Origin: Bacteroidetes bacterium UBA4414
Lineage (GTDB): Bacteria > Bacteroidota > Bacteroidia > Chitinophagales > Chitinophagaceae
Length of the DNA stretch: 13,286 nt
NCBI GenBank assembly: GCA_002389765.1
Contig: DGQM01000010.1
Span: forward strand, 97,764-111,049
Reading direction: 5' to 3'
The position numbers and the translations under genes are program-made. Shown one piece after another: positions 6,782-13,286 of the stretch; the stretch's first letter is position 1, and each line of letters starts with the position of its first letter. The notes beneath the pieces are model-generated. The model ran no database searches, was not told the DNA's origin, and saw nothing but the letters and a program-made list of their open reading frames with translations.

Positions 6782-9628
6782 TTAATCGCGTTTTTTGATA
6801 TTGATAGAACGCTTACGCTGTTTGATGTCGAAGTATATCATTTTCTCACTGTTATTTACAAGATCTACTTGTTGGGTAAAAGAAGTAGGGCGGAAATTAT
6901 CATCGAATGCCAACGGGCTCAGCGATATGGTATACATACCACCCGGAAGGTTGAAATAAAACTCACCATTTTCCTGTGTAAGGGTAGAGTAGGTAAGTGT
7001 ATCGGACTGACTGATAATAGTGGCAGTCACTTTAATGTTTGATAACTTAAATGATAGATTTGATTTATCATCCAATTCCAGCTTCAGCTGCCCGTTCAGT
7101 ATTTTACTGGCTTTGTAGGGAATGAAGAATGTTTTGTTGCCCGTCATTTTTAATATTTGTACGGGGCCGCCACTTGGTACCCATCCGCGTATCTTACTGG
7201 CAAAACCAAAATCAACTTTATAGCCTTGTTCAGATTTGTCTACGTTTTTAAATAATGCAATGCCCCTGTCGTCTGTAATGAACCTACTGCCTTTTATTGC
7301 CAGCATCTGCCCTTCAATCGGTTCTTCACCCGGATTCATTTCTCCGTCGTTGTTAGAGTCTTTAAACAGCACCAGCTTCATGTTGTAGTATTTGCGTATC
7401 AGCAGGAATGGTGTGTGCAGTCTTACACGCAGCGATGCACTGATATACGGCGTTGCCTGTACTTGCTTGATAGGAATGATACCTATTACATTGAAATCGA
7501 AACCGTGTTTAAGGCTTGTATAGGTGATATTGCTCAACAGATTGGATGTTTCTGTATTACCGGGGATAGTTTTGGCATAGTTTAGTTGCGAACGGATGTT
7601 CAGCCTCTTCTTAAATAATGGAAGCTCTAATGACGGGCCTATTATGATGCGCTTATACTCTTCCGGATTTTTGATGTAGGCAATGTATTCATGATAGTAG
7701 TAAGGGCCATTGTCGTAGCGTGCAGCAACACTAATCCAGCGGTATTGCAGATTGCCCTGATTGCTGTTAATAACAACTGATGTTGTGGCTTCCTGCCCTG
7801 GTATGGTGCCAACCCCATAGTATGAATTGATAGTAAGAAACAGGTGTTTAAAAGGAGATATAGATGCGTTCAGGTTAAGGTACTGAAAACGATACTGTGC
7901 ATGAATACCGGTGTCGCTGTTTATTTGTAATTGATTGGCAGCTGAAATTACAATATTGGTACCCTTAAAGCCAATACCTGTACGTGCCCCATAAGTTTCA
8001 GTCTTCAGGTTAAACACGTCTGAGAAGTAGGTGGTATCTTGATAAAAGTTTGCTTTACGCAGGCTGGTTTCGTAAAAGCCACCCATAAAGAACTTGCCGA
8101 ATATTGCACGGGCATCATGGTTTTGTGCGCGTTGTCCTTTAAAGATACCCGGGTATGCATTACTGTTAAGTTGCAGGTTGGATATTGCTGCGAAATGTTT
8201 TTTCTCAATATTAAAGTTATAACCTACAGATGTGCCTATTTGTGTATTCTTATCTGTGTTTACAAGATTGGCAAGGCTTTGTTCCATACCTACACCACCA
8301 CTAACAACAAATTTCCCGTCTTCCCCAATTTTCCATTCGCCACCTTGTTTATACAGATAGCTATTTAGCTTTCTGTCGCTATCAAAGTTGGCAGTAGCAT
8401 TGCCGTTTATCTTGATGTTGGGATGCAGCCCCCCGTATTGATAATTCATACCTGCCAGTTTGCTATTGCCTGCGCGGCTTTTAAACATACCGTATGCGCC
8501 TATATAGTCGCGCTGTTGCAACCAGCTACGGCTCAGTTTGGCGCCATAACCATCCATATAGAAGTCGGTAAGTTCGTTTATGTTGCCCGCAGATGCGCTC
8601 CATTTCTGGCCTATGTATTCAATCCGCATGATGCTATTGTCTGCAGCCTGTCCTTTACTCAGTGTTTTGCTCCGAAGGTCGAGCGCTACTTTGTCTTGTG
8701 GCGTAATATCTACTGCACCGTGCAGGGCGCCATAATATTGTATGTCATCTGTTCCCTGAGATGTACCGCCAATCTCTAACTGCAAAGGCATATCCAGAAA
8801 TGCAGAGCTGTTATCTTTCAATGAGCTACCAATGCGTGTTATCAATTGCATCATGTTCATTGTCTCACCGTTCTCTACGCCTATTTGCACTTTTATTTCT
8901 TCACGGCGTAAGGCATTCCACTGCCTGTCATTAATGTGCAATGGTATATAAAAAGTAGTGTCTTGAGCAGGTTGAAGTACAAGATCTTTTTTATAGTCGA
9001 GTTGCAAAAAAGCATTGATAAACCTGACGGTAAAATTGTTGGGGGTATTACCTGTGTTTTTTATTTGTACAGGAAATTTAATGTTCTTTTCGTACCCAGC
9101 CATCGAATAGCTAGATAGCGGTAAAGTAGCTTTGAACTTTGTAAACTCTTTTACCCGGACTCTGAAGGTGTCTATCAGTTTTTCTATACCGTCATTCAGT
9201 TGGTATTCTACACGCACTGTCTGCCATGTTGCGGTTTTAGATTTTGTGGGTACCAATCTTATTGGCAGGCTGGTGTTGCCATTAGGTTCTATATTCAGCG
9301 TCACCAGTTTTTGGGTTACCATATCCCAGCCTTCCGGTGCGTATACGTTTACAATGATGCTTATTTTCTTATCAGTGAGGTTGGTAACGTTTATGTTATT
9401 GAACATAAAGTCGCGATTGCCCATGGCTACAAGTGTATCGTTGGTTACAACGGTCTTGTAGATTGTTTTACTTAACTGCGCACTGACGGTAGTAGTAAAG
9501 ACGGCAAGTAGTATAGGTATAAGACATACCTTCAGCAACTGATATGTGCGGGTGTTTCTCATTAATACTGCTGCGTGCATTGGATACAAACAGGTTGTGA
9601 CCTTAGGTGCACCTGCTGCGTACAACAT
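6782..9628 (-). CDS. Large outer-membrane protein with usher-like architecture
   Basis: The frame gives 948 residues from the ATG at 9628. A classic signal peptide starts only at Met23 (MRNTRTYQLLKVCLIPILLAVF, cut near TVSA/Q51), which favours the ATG at 9562 (926 residues). However, a perfect AGGAGG lies 6 bases before the first ATG, so both starts are possible. Residues about 55-160 and 165-265 look like two periplasmic Ig-like sandwiches (NEW3/CARDB-like, with VYAPEGW and VQIKNTGNTPNNFTVRF). About 280-745 is repeated amphipathic beta-strand sequence typical of an outer-membrane barrel. DSNNDGEMNPGEEP at 757-770 begins an SdrD-B-like calcium-type loop domain, and about 843-935 is another small beta domain. 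Chaperone-like sandwiches, barrel and C-terminal plug-like sandwiches together recall fimbrial ushers; a small secreted fibre-like protein is encoded just upstream. No family is certain. Confidence 0.85.
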   Translation of the reverse strand: MLYAAGAPKVTTCLYPMHAAVLMRNTRTYQLLKVCLIPILLAVFTTTVSAQLSKTIYKTVVTNDTLVAMGNRDFMFNNINVTNLTDKKISIIVNVYAPEGWDMVTQKLVTLNIEPNGNTSLPIRLVPTKSKTATWQTVRVEYQLNDGIEKLIDTFRVRVKEFTKFKATLPLSSYSMAGYEKNIKFPVQIKNTGNTPNNFTVRFINAFLQLDYKKDLVLQPAQDTTFYIPLHINDRQWNALRREEIKVQIGVENGETMNMMQLITRIGSSLKDNSSAFLDMPLQLEIGGTSQGTDDIQYYGALHGAVDITPQDKVALDLRSKTLSKGQAADNSIMRIEYIGQKWSASAGNINELTDFYMDGYGAKLSRSWLQQRDYIGAYGMFKSRAGNSKLAGMNYQYGGLHPNIKINGNATANFDSDRKLNSYLYKQGGEWKIGEDGKFVVSGGVGMEQSLANLVNTDKNTQIGTSVGYNFNIEKKHFAAISNLQLNSNAYPGIFKGQRAQNHDARAIFGKFFMGGFYETSLRKANFYQDTTYFSDVFNLKTETYGARTGIGFKGTNIVISAANQLQINSDTGIHAQYRFQYLNLNASISPFKHLFLTINSYYGVGTIPGQEATTSVVINSNQGNLQYRWISVAARYDNGPYYYHEYIAYIKNPEEYKRIIIGPSLELPLFKKRLNIRSQLNYAKTIPGNTETSNLLSNITYTSLKHGFDFNVIGIIPIKQVQATPYISASLRVRLHTPFLLIRKYYNMKLVLFKDSNNDGEMNPGEEPIEGQMLAIKGSRFITDDRGIALFKNVDKSEQGYKVDFGFASKIRGWVPSGGPVQILKMTGNKTFFIPYKASKILNGQLKLELDDKSNLSFKLSNIKVTATIISQSDTLTYSTLTQENGEFYFNLPGGMYTISLSPLAFDDNFRPTSFTQQVDLVNNSEKMIYFDIKQRKRSINIKKRD

Positions 9629-9634
9629 CGGAAT

Positions 9635-9641
9635 CCTCCTT
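9635..9641 (-). promoter_or_regulatory. Strong Shine-Dalgarno site before the first ATG
   Basis: On the - strand AAGGAGG (9641-9635) sits 6 bases before the ATG at 9628. No other gene in the window has such a site, since Bacteroidota rarely rely on it. It supports 9628 as the real start of the large outer-membrane protein. Confidence 0.6.
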
Positions 9642-9722
9642 GTGTGGCAAAATACACAAAAAACTGCGTATTGGTGTGAGTTAGAGGTCGATACATGCAG
9701 ATAGATTGCCGGGTAATTAAAT

Positions 9723-9755
9723 AATAGAAAGCGTCCTACGGGGACGCTTTCTATT
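9723..9755 (-). terminator. Terminator between the fibre-like gene and the usher-like gene
   Basis: A perfect 14-bp stem: 9723-9736 pairs with 9742-9755, loop TACGG, core GCGTCC/GGACGC. On the - strand it is followed by the weak tract ATTTAATT, so it may end most transcripts of the small secreted gene while letting some read into the large one. Such a partial stop is a common way to make much subunit and little outer-membrane partner (inference). Confidence 0.85.
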
Positions 9756-9785
9756 GTATTATGCTTATAAAATCTTGCTGATTGA

Positions 9786-10334
9786 TTACAGTTGTGTAGC
9801 AGTGTAAACTACATCTACAGTATAAGTACCTGCAGGGTATGCGAAGCCTGGTGTTGCATTGTACATTACGCTGAATGTTTGTGCACCACCATTGTTTGCG
9901 TTAGTTATCAGGTTAGCAGCAGTTGATGTAAGACCGCTATAAGCTGATGCACTGAACGGAGAAGCAATAGCACCACCTGTTGCGTTTGCACTTACTTTCA
10001 GTGCCAGCACACCAGATACAGGCATTACAGGAGCAGGTGTTGTAGTACCTGTGTATGTAAAGTTTGTGTTGTTAGTTTTAACAGTAACACCGAATTTTTT
10101 GTTAGAACGTACTTTCAGTTCTTGTGCAGATGATGCAACACCATTTGCATAATCGTTAACTGTGTTGAACGCCAGATTTACAGCAGCACCTGTAGCTGTA
10201 GTAGATCCTGTAAAAGTCAACTCGATTGCGTTGCTCAGGTTCAGGTTAACTGTTTGAGTAGCTGTAGATGCAACTTGTGCTTTTGCTGCGAAACCAGCGA
10301 TAGCAAGAACGGCGATTGAAAGTAATTTTTTCAT
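9786..10334 (-). CDS. Secreted pilin/fibre-subunit-like beta-sandwich protein
   Basis: The 182-residue product starts with a clear signal peptide (MKKLLSIAVLAIAGFAAKA, cut before Gln20). The mature part is very rich in Thr, Ala, Ser, Asn and Val, has no Cys, and reads as alternating beta strands: VNLNLSNAIELTF, KFGVTVKTNNTNFTYTG, VLALKVSA, QTFSVMYNATPGF, and a final AGTYTVDVVYTATQL. This resembles DUF4402-like or fimbrial subunit-like domains, whose last strand (AGTYTVxVxYT) is characteristic, but I cannot name a family with certainty. It is likely an abundant surface protein. It lies upstream of the usher-like gene on the same strand. Its promoter carries the 11-bp repeat array, and its leader carries seven CAAA repeats. 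Confidence 0.8.
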   Translation of the reverse strand: MKKLLSIAVLAIAGFAAKAQVASTATQTVNLNLSNAIELTFTGSTTATGAAVNLAFNTVNDYANGVASSAQELKVRSNKKFGVTVKTNNTNFTYTGTTTPAPVMPVSGVLALKVSANATGGAIASPFSASAYSGLTSTAANLITNANNGGAQTFSVMYNATPGFAYPAGTYTVDVVYTATQL

Positions 10335-10366
10335 TGTTTGTATTTGTTTGAATTATTTGAATGTTG

Positions 10367-10394
10367 TTTGTTTGTTTGTTTGTTTGTTTGTTTG
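10367..10394 (-). repeat. Tetranucleotide microsatellite (TTTG)7 / (CAAA)7
   Basis: Seven uninterrupted TTTG units on the + strand, read as (CAAA)7 in the transcript of the secreted fibre-like gene. It begins about where transcription should start and ends 32 bases before the ATG. A further three units in opposite orientation (10412-10423) lie in the -33/-7 spacer and are perfectly complementary to 10383-10394, giving a 12-bp inverted repeat around the -7 element. Slipped-strand changes of copy number could alter expression. Confidence 0.9.
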
Positions 10395-10400
10395 ATGACA

Positions 10401-10430
10401 CAAAGATTGAACAAACAAACAAAACGGCAA
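10401..10430 (-). promoter_or_regulatory. Promoter of the secreted fibre-like gene
   Basis: On the - strand AATCTTTG (10408-10401) matches seven of eight bases of TAnnTTTG, with TTG at 10430-10428, a 19-bp spacer. The start would be near 10394, giving a leader of about 60 nt made largely of CAAA units. Confidence 0.6.
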
Positions 10431-10445
10431 TATTTATAGCCCTTG

Positions 10446-10489
10446 TTAACGCTGGTTTTGCAAGCCGTTAACAACCGATTAACAAAAAG
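10446..10489 (-). promoter_or_regulatory. Operator-like array of four 11-bp repeats (copy B)
   Basis: Units start at 10446, 10457, 10468 and 10479 with TTAAC, TTTGC, TTAAC and TTAAC, the same box order and the same 11-bp period as copy A (6727-6770). The array ends 15 bp before the -33 TTG of the secreted gene. The flanks on both sides are unrelated between copies, so similarity is confined to the array. Confidence 0.72.
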
Positions 10490-10508
10490 AGGGGTACTCA
10501 GTGGTATG

Positions 10509-10544
10509 AAAAAAAGCCTGTAAGGCTTATCTGTACAGGCTTTT
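10509..10544 (-). terminator. Terminator of the mscS-type gene
   Basis: On the - strand AAAAGCCTGTA (10544-10534) pairs with TACAGGCTTTT (10522-10512) and runs into seven T. It closes the dapD-mscS unit and isolates the fibre-like gene's promoter. Confidence 0.93.
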
Positions 10545-10565
10545 AGTAGATTATTGTTATAGTTA

Positions 10566-11753
10566 TTACTCTTCGTGATTGCTTTCAGGGCTAGGTTCAT
10601 CCAATACCTCGTTAACAATGCTGGCAGTGTCATTGGCACTAGTTGCCGGTAGGGCATTGTGTCTGGCAAGTACATTATACACGCCCATATTTACCTGATG
10701 TTTAATGTCGTTGAGCGTAGCCCCCTGCGGTAGTGGTACAGGGAGTGAATAGGAGATAATCAGTTGAAATACATTTTCGCCAAATCCATCCGTAAGTACT
10801 TCTATCGGCTCTGTAACATATAGTGTATTTTGCAAAGAACTACGTACATCTTTTACCAACGCTTGTAGTGTAGGGAAGCTAATGCCATAACGCAGGCTTA
10901 CATTTAGTTTTACCTTGCGGCTATAGCGATTGGTGAGGTTTTCCAGATTCTCGTATACCAGTTTTTTGTTCGGGATAGTAATAGCAGAGCCGTCCGGACT
11001 GCGAAGGCGTGTGCTGCGGAAACCGATACGCTCTACAGTGCCCTCTACACTACCCAGCTTTATAGTGTCGCCAACCTGAAATGGTTTGTCTGTAAGGATG
11101 GTAAATGCACCAAACAGGTTTTCGATACTCTCCTTAGCCGCCAATGCAATGGCTACACCACCAATACCGAGGCCTGTTATAAGGGCAGGTATGTTGACAT
11201 GAAATACTGTACCGAGTACCCAAAACGCGCCTATTGTCCATAGTACCACTTTCAGTACATCTTTCAGTATTGGCAGCAGTTGCTGGCGCTCTTTGTTTTC
11301 GCGTTCATGTGCATCGTCCAGTTGTACATGAAATATAAAATCAAGTATGCGCGAAAGTGCTATTGTGGCAAATAGTATAGCAAGGAACAGGAAAACATGG
11401 TCTACTAAATCGCTGAAACGAATAGCCAGTTCTTCATGCTTATCGTTCATGCGATGCAGCAAAAAACTATTCAGCAGGCCATTCAGTTGATTGATGGCTA
11501 TGTAGAAGAAACCTACCTGCAGCAGCGACTCAAGGGGGCTTTGTATAAGTTGGCAAAAAGTATTGCCATGTTTTTTGTCTGTAAACCTATTGGTGACAGA
11601 AGATATGCCACGGGCTATAAAACGTGCCAGTGTTTTTTTTGCAAGCAAAGTAGCCACAATGATACCTGCACACCACAATAGGTTAGAGATTTTTTCTCCG
11701 CCTATTTTCGACTCCAGATTTTGCCAGTTGATGGCGAGTAGTGCATAATACAT
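10566..11753 (-). CDS. MscS-family mechanosensitive channel
   Basis: The 395-residue protein carries the MscS core. The pore-lining helix and gate region read ITGLGIGGVAIALAAKESIENLFG at about residues 192-215, followed by the beta domain (PFQVGDTIKLGSVEGTVERIGFRSTRLRSPDGSAITIPNKKLV, about 224-266) and a C-terminal alpha/beta vestibule. Three or more extra hydrophobic segments precede the core (about 24-40, 70-95, 118-140, 163-190), so it is longer than the 286-residue E. coli MscS. Family members open on membrane tension and release solutes during osmotic downshock. The start codon lies 23 bases after the dapD stop on the same strand, so the two are probably co-transcribed. There is an acidic, Ser/Asn-rich C-terminal tail. 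Confidence 0.93.
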   Translation of the reverse strand: MYYALLAINWQNLESKIGGEKISNLLWCAGIIVATLLAKKTLARFIARGISSVTNRFTDKKHGNTFCQLIQSPLESLLQVGFFYIAINQLNGLLNSFLLHRMNDKHEELAIRFSDLVDHVFLFLAILFATIALSRILDFIFHVQLDDAHERENKERQQLLPILKDVLKVVLWTIGAFWVLGTVFHVNIPALITGLGIGGVAIALAAKESIENLFGAFTILTDKPFQVGDTIKLGSVEGTVERIGFRSTRLRSPDGSAITIPNKKLVYENLENLTNRYSRKVKLNVSLRYGISFPTLQALVKDVRSSLQNTLYVTEPIEVLTDGFGENVFQLIISYSLPVPLPQGATLNDIKHQVNMGVYNVLARHNALPATSANDTASIVNEVLDEPSPESNHEE

Positions 11754-11776
11754 TGTGGCTAAGTTCGGTGTTATAA

Positions 11777-12595
11777 CTATACTGAAACGTTAAACTCGCG
11801 GAGCGCATCGTTCAGGCTCGTTTTCAAGTCTGTAGAAGCTTTGCGCTGACCTATAATTAATGCGCAGCTAACCTGGTATTCACCCGCAGGGAATTTTTTT
11901 GTATAGCTGCCAGGTATTACTACACTGCGTGCAGGAACACGGCCTTTGTATTCTACCGGTTCGCTGCCGCTAACGTCTATGATTTTTGTTGATTGTGTAA
12001 GTACAACGTTTGCACCCAACACGGCTTCTTTTTCTACAATCACACCTTCTACCACAATACAACGAGAACCTATGAAACAACCATCTTCAATAACAACCGG
12101 AGATGCCTGCAGTGGCTCAAGAACACCACCAATGCCAACACCACCACTCAAGTGTACGCCTTTGCCTATTTGTGCGCAAGAGCCTACTGTTGCCCAAGTG
12201 TCAACCATCGTGCCCTCATCTACAAACGCACCTATGTTTACATAAGAAGGCATCAGCACGACATTCTTAGCAATGTATGCGCCATAGCGAGCTACTGCAT
12301 GTGGTACAGCACGAACACCAAGCCCGGCATAGTCTTTCTTCAGCAGCATTTTATCATAAAACTCAAATGGCTCCATTGTCCATGTTTGCATTGGCTGAAT
12401 GCCGAAGTATAAGAGGATAGCCTGTTTTACCCATTGGTTTACAACCCATCCATTGTCTGTAGGAGATGAAACACGCAGGCGCCCCTTATCTACTTCTTCA
12501 ATCACCGCTCTTACAGCATCTTTATATTTTTCGTCTTTCAGTAATTCGCGGTTCTGATAAGCCGCTTCAATCATTTCTTGCCACTGTGTTTGCAT
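11777..12595 (-). CDS. dapD: 2,3,4,5-tetrahydropyridine-2,6-dicarboxylate N-succinyltransferase
   Basis: The 272-residue protein is a full-length DapD, which transfers succinyl from succinyl-CoA to tetrahydrodipicolinate in the succinylase branch of diaminopimelate/lysine synthesis. A helical N-terminal domain (about 1-95) is followed by a left-handed parallel beta-helix with hexapeptide repeats (YIAKNVVLMPSYVNIGAFVDEGTMVDTWATVG and on). D132 in MVDTWA and E183 in VVEGV are at the positions of the catalytic pair Asp141/Glu189 of the E. coli enzyme. The substrate loop LSGGVGIGGVLEPLQA is at about 149-164. The start ATG at 12595 is divergent from tRNA-Val; a TATTTTCG on the - strand (12625-12618) is a near -7 match. 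It leads the unit that also holds the channel gene. Confidence 0.98.
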   Translation of the reverse strand: MQTQWQEMIEAAYQNRELLKDEKYKDAVRAVIEEVDKGRLRVSSPTDNGWVVNQWVKQAILLYFGIQPMQTWTMEPFEFYDKMLLKKDYAGLGVRAVPHAVARYGAYIAKNVVLMPSYVNIGAFVDEGTMVDTWATVGSCAQIGKGVHLSGGVGIGGVLEPLQASPVVIEDGCFIGSRCIVVEGVIVEKEAVLGANVVLTQSTKIIDVSGSEPVEYKGRVPARSVVIPGSYTKKFPAGEYQVSCALIIGQRKASTDLKTSLNDALREFNVSV

Positions 12596-12688
12596 ACGGA
12601 TAATTCTTATTAGGCTGCGAAAATACTAAACAGGAAAGCAATACACAGGATTGAAAATATATAATGATAAAAATTCTTTGAAAAAGGT

Positions 12689-12719
12689 TTTGCAGAAACG
12701 AAATTCGTCTCTATATTTG
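12689..12719 (+). promoter_or_regulatory. Promoter of tRNA-Val
   Basis: TTTG (12689-12692), a 19-bp spacer, and TATATTTG (12712-12719): an exact fit to the Bacteroidota consensus. The start would be near 12726, 25 nt before the tRNA. A 6-bp hairpin (GTTTCC 12726-12731 with GGGAAC 12738-12743, one G-T pair) begins right at that start. Confidence 0.85.
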
Positions 12720-12750
12720 CACTCCGTTTCCGAGCAAGGGAACACAGTAA

Positions 12751-12825
12751 GGAAGCATAGCTCAGCTGGTTCAGAGCACCTGCCTTACAAGCAGGGGGTC
12801 CGCGGTTCGATCCCGTGTGCTTCCA
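12751..12825 (+). tRNA. tRNA-Val (TAC)
   Basis: Acceptor GGAAGCA (12751-12757) pairs with TGCTTCC (12818-12824), discriminator A at 12825. The anticodon arm CCTGC / CTTACAA / GCAGG gives anticodon TAC. D arm and T loop (TTCGATC) are normal. Length 75 nt, CCA not encoded. It stands alone, with its own promoter and terminator. Confidence 0.97.
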
Positions 12826-12831
12826 CAGAAT

Positions 12832-12870
12832 AACACCTCTTAAGGCTTAGCTTTAAGAGGTGTTTCTTTT
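12832..12870 (+). terminator. Terminator of tRNA-Val
   Basis: AACACCTCTTAA (12832-12843) and TTAAGAGGTGTT (12853-12864) form a perfect 12-bp stem with a 9-nt loop, followed by TCTTTT. It starts seven bases after the tRNA. Confidence 0.92.
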
Positions 12871-12923
12871 ATACCTTTACAATCTTCTCCTGTTAGTTTG
12901 TTCAGAGTGGAAATTCCATCATT

Positions 12924-13286
12924 TTAATAGGTAACTGTAATGCCCGCTCCATAGCCCATATCGCTATCGTAATGAGTAGAAACTGAAAAGTACTTCGTAG
13001 CAATATATCGCAGTCCTATCATATACTCCTTATCAGTATTTACCATCATATTCATTCTTAGTCTTTTTGCAAGTGGTATATCTTCACGGAATAACTGTAT
13101 CCTCAGTTTTCCTTCCATGTCAACTCTCATGTCTGTCTTAATCAGGAAAGGAAGTGTGTATTGTAAGCCTATACAAAGTACATTACGCTCATCTTTGCTA
13201 TTTATCTGGTTGAATAAGTTGGTTTCAGATGCATTATGCTTTCTATATCTCCAATCAAAACCTACATATGGGTACAACCATTGATT
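12924..13286 (-). CDS. C-terminal part of an outer-membrane beta-barrel protein, possibly a multicopper-oxidase/CopB-like tail (partial)
   Basis: The frame stays open to the window edge, so the 120 residues seen are the C-terminal end of a longer protein; the internal TTG at 13277 is not a convincing start. The sequence opens with NQWLYPYVGFDWRYRKHN and continues as amphipathic strands (RNVLCIGLQYTLPFLIKTDMR, KLRIQLFREDIPLAKRLRMN, YMIGLRYIATKYFSVSTHYD), ending in YGAGITVTY with the terminal aromatic residue expected of an outer-membrane barrel. From memory this resembles the CopB-like C-terminal region fused to multicopper oxidases in Bacteroidota copper-resistance loci. The oxidase part is not visible, so that assignment is tentative. 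Confidence 0.75.
   Translation of the reverse strand, partial: NQWLYPYVGFDWRYRKHNASETNLFNQINSKDERNVLCIGLQYTLPFLIKTDMRVDMEGKLRIQLFREDIPLAKRLRMNMMVNTDKEYMIGLRYIATKYFSVSTHYDSDMGYGAGITVTY

Noticed and set aside
9132..9475. Overlapping + strand frames of 109 and 91 residues within the large outer-membrane gene
   Set aside because: They are shadows of the - strand coding sequence, overlap each other, and have no promoter or leader of their own.
10446..10489. CRISPR-like or satellite repeat interpretation of the 11-bp units
   Set aside because: Four degenerate 11-bp units without spacers are far from a CRISPR array, and the fixed placement before two promoters fits an operator better.
10331..10675. 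114-residue - strand frame ending in repeated NKQT
   Set aside because: It overlaps the end of the mscS-type gene, its terminator and the (CAAA)n leader; the peptide repeat simply reflects the microsatellite.
12651..12833. 60-residue + strand frame across the tRNA-Val promoter and gene
   Set aside because: It is a read-through of promoter and tRNA sequence with the typical tRNA-derived tail 'GVRGSIPCAS'.

Overview
The window looks like chromosomal DNA of a Bacteroidota member, plausibly of the Chitinophagaceae type (the family is a guess). The direct signs are several promoter elements of the Bacteroidota form TTG/TTTG-N(about 19)-TAnnTTTG, A-rich CAA-type leaders rather than Shine-Dalgarno sites in front of most genes, FadL-like and TonB-independent beta-barrel proteins, and an EF-Tu/SecE/NusG set typical of the phylum. 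I see no insertion sequence, phage gene, integrase or CRISPR array.

Left part (1-6376, mostly + strand): a partial tRNA-Tyr, then tRNA-Gly and tRNA-Thr, an opposite-strand polytopic membrane protein, tuf (EF-Tu) with its terminator, a two-gene unit (PLP class-V aminotransferase plus FadL/OmpP1-like outer-membrane protein), then tRNA-Trp, secE and nusG, closed by a terminator. This is the widely conserved tRNA-tuf-tRNA-Trp-secE-nusG backbone, but it has been opened in two places and cut off before rplK.

Middle part (6384-10566, all - strand): an orphan 89-residue helical protein, a large beta-rich outer-membrane protein with usher-like architecture, and a small secreted beta-sandwich protein that resembles a pilin or fibre subunit. 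The promoters of the helical protein and of the fibre-like protein carry the same 44-bp array of four 11-bp repeats (TTAAC boxes), placed 14-15 bp upstream of the -33 element. This resembles the tandem 11-bp sites bound by PhoB/OmpR-type response regulators. I regard this locus as the most interesting part of the window: a possible co-regulated surface-fibre system.

Right part (10566-13286): an MscS-type channel gene and dapD (lysine/peptidoglycan precursor synthesis) in one - strand unit, a tRNA-Val with a textbook promoter and terminator on the + strand, and at the edge the C-terminal end of an outer-membrane barrel protein, possibly the tail of a Bacteroidota multicopper oxidase.

No stretch longer than about 300 bases lacks a gene. 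The longest gene-free stretches (5323-5419, 6654-6781, 9629-9785, 10335-10565, 12596-12750) hold the promoters, arrays and terminators described below.
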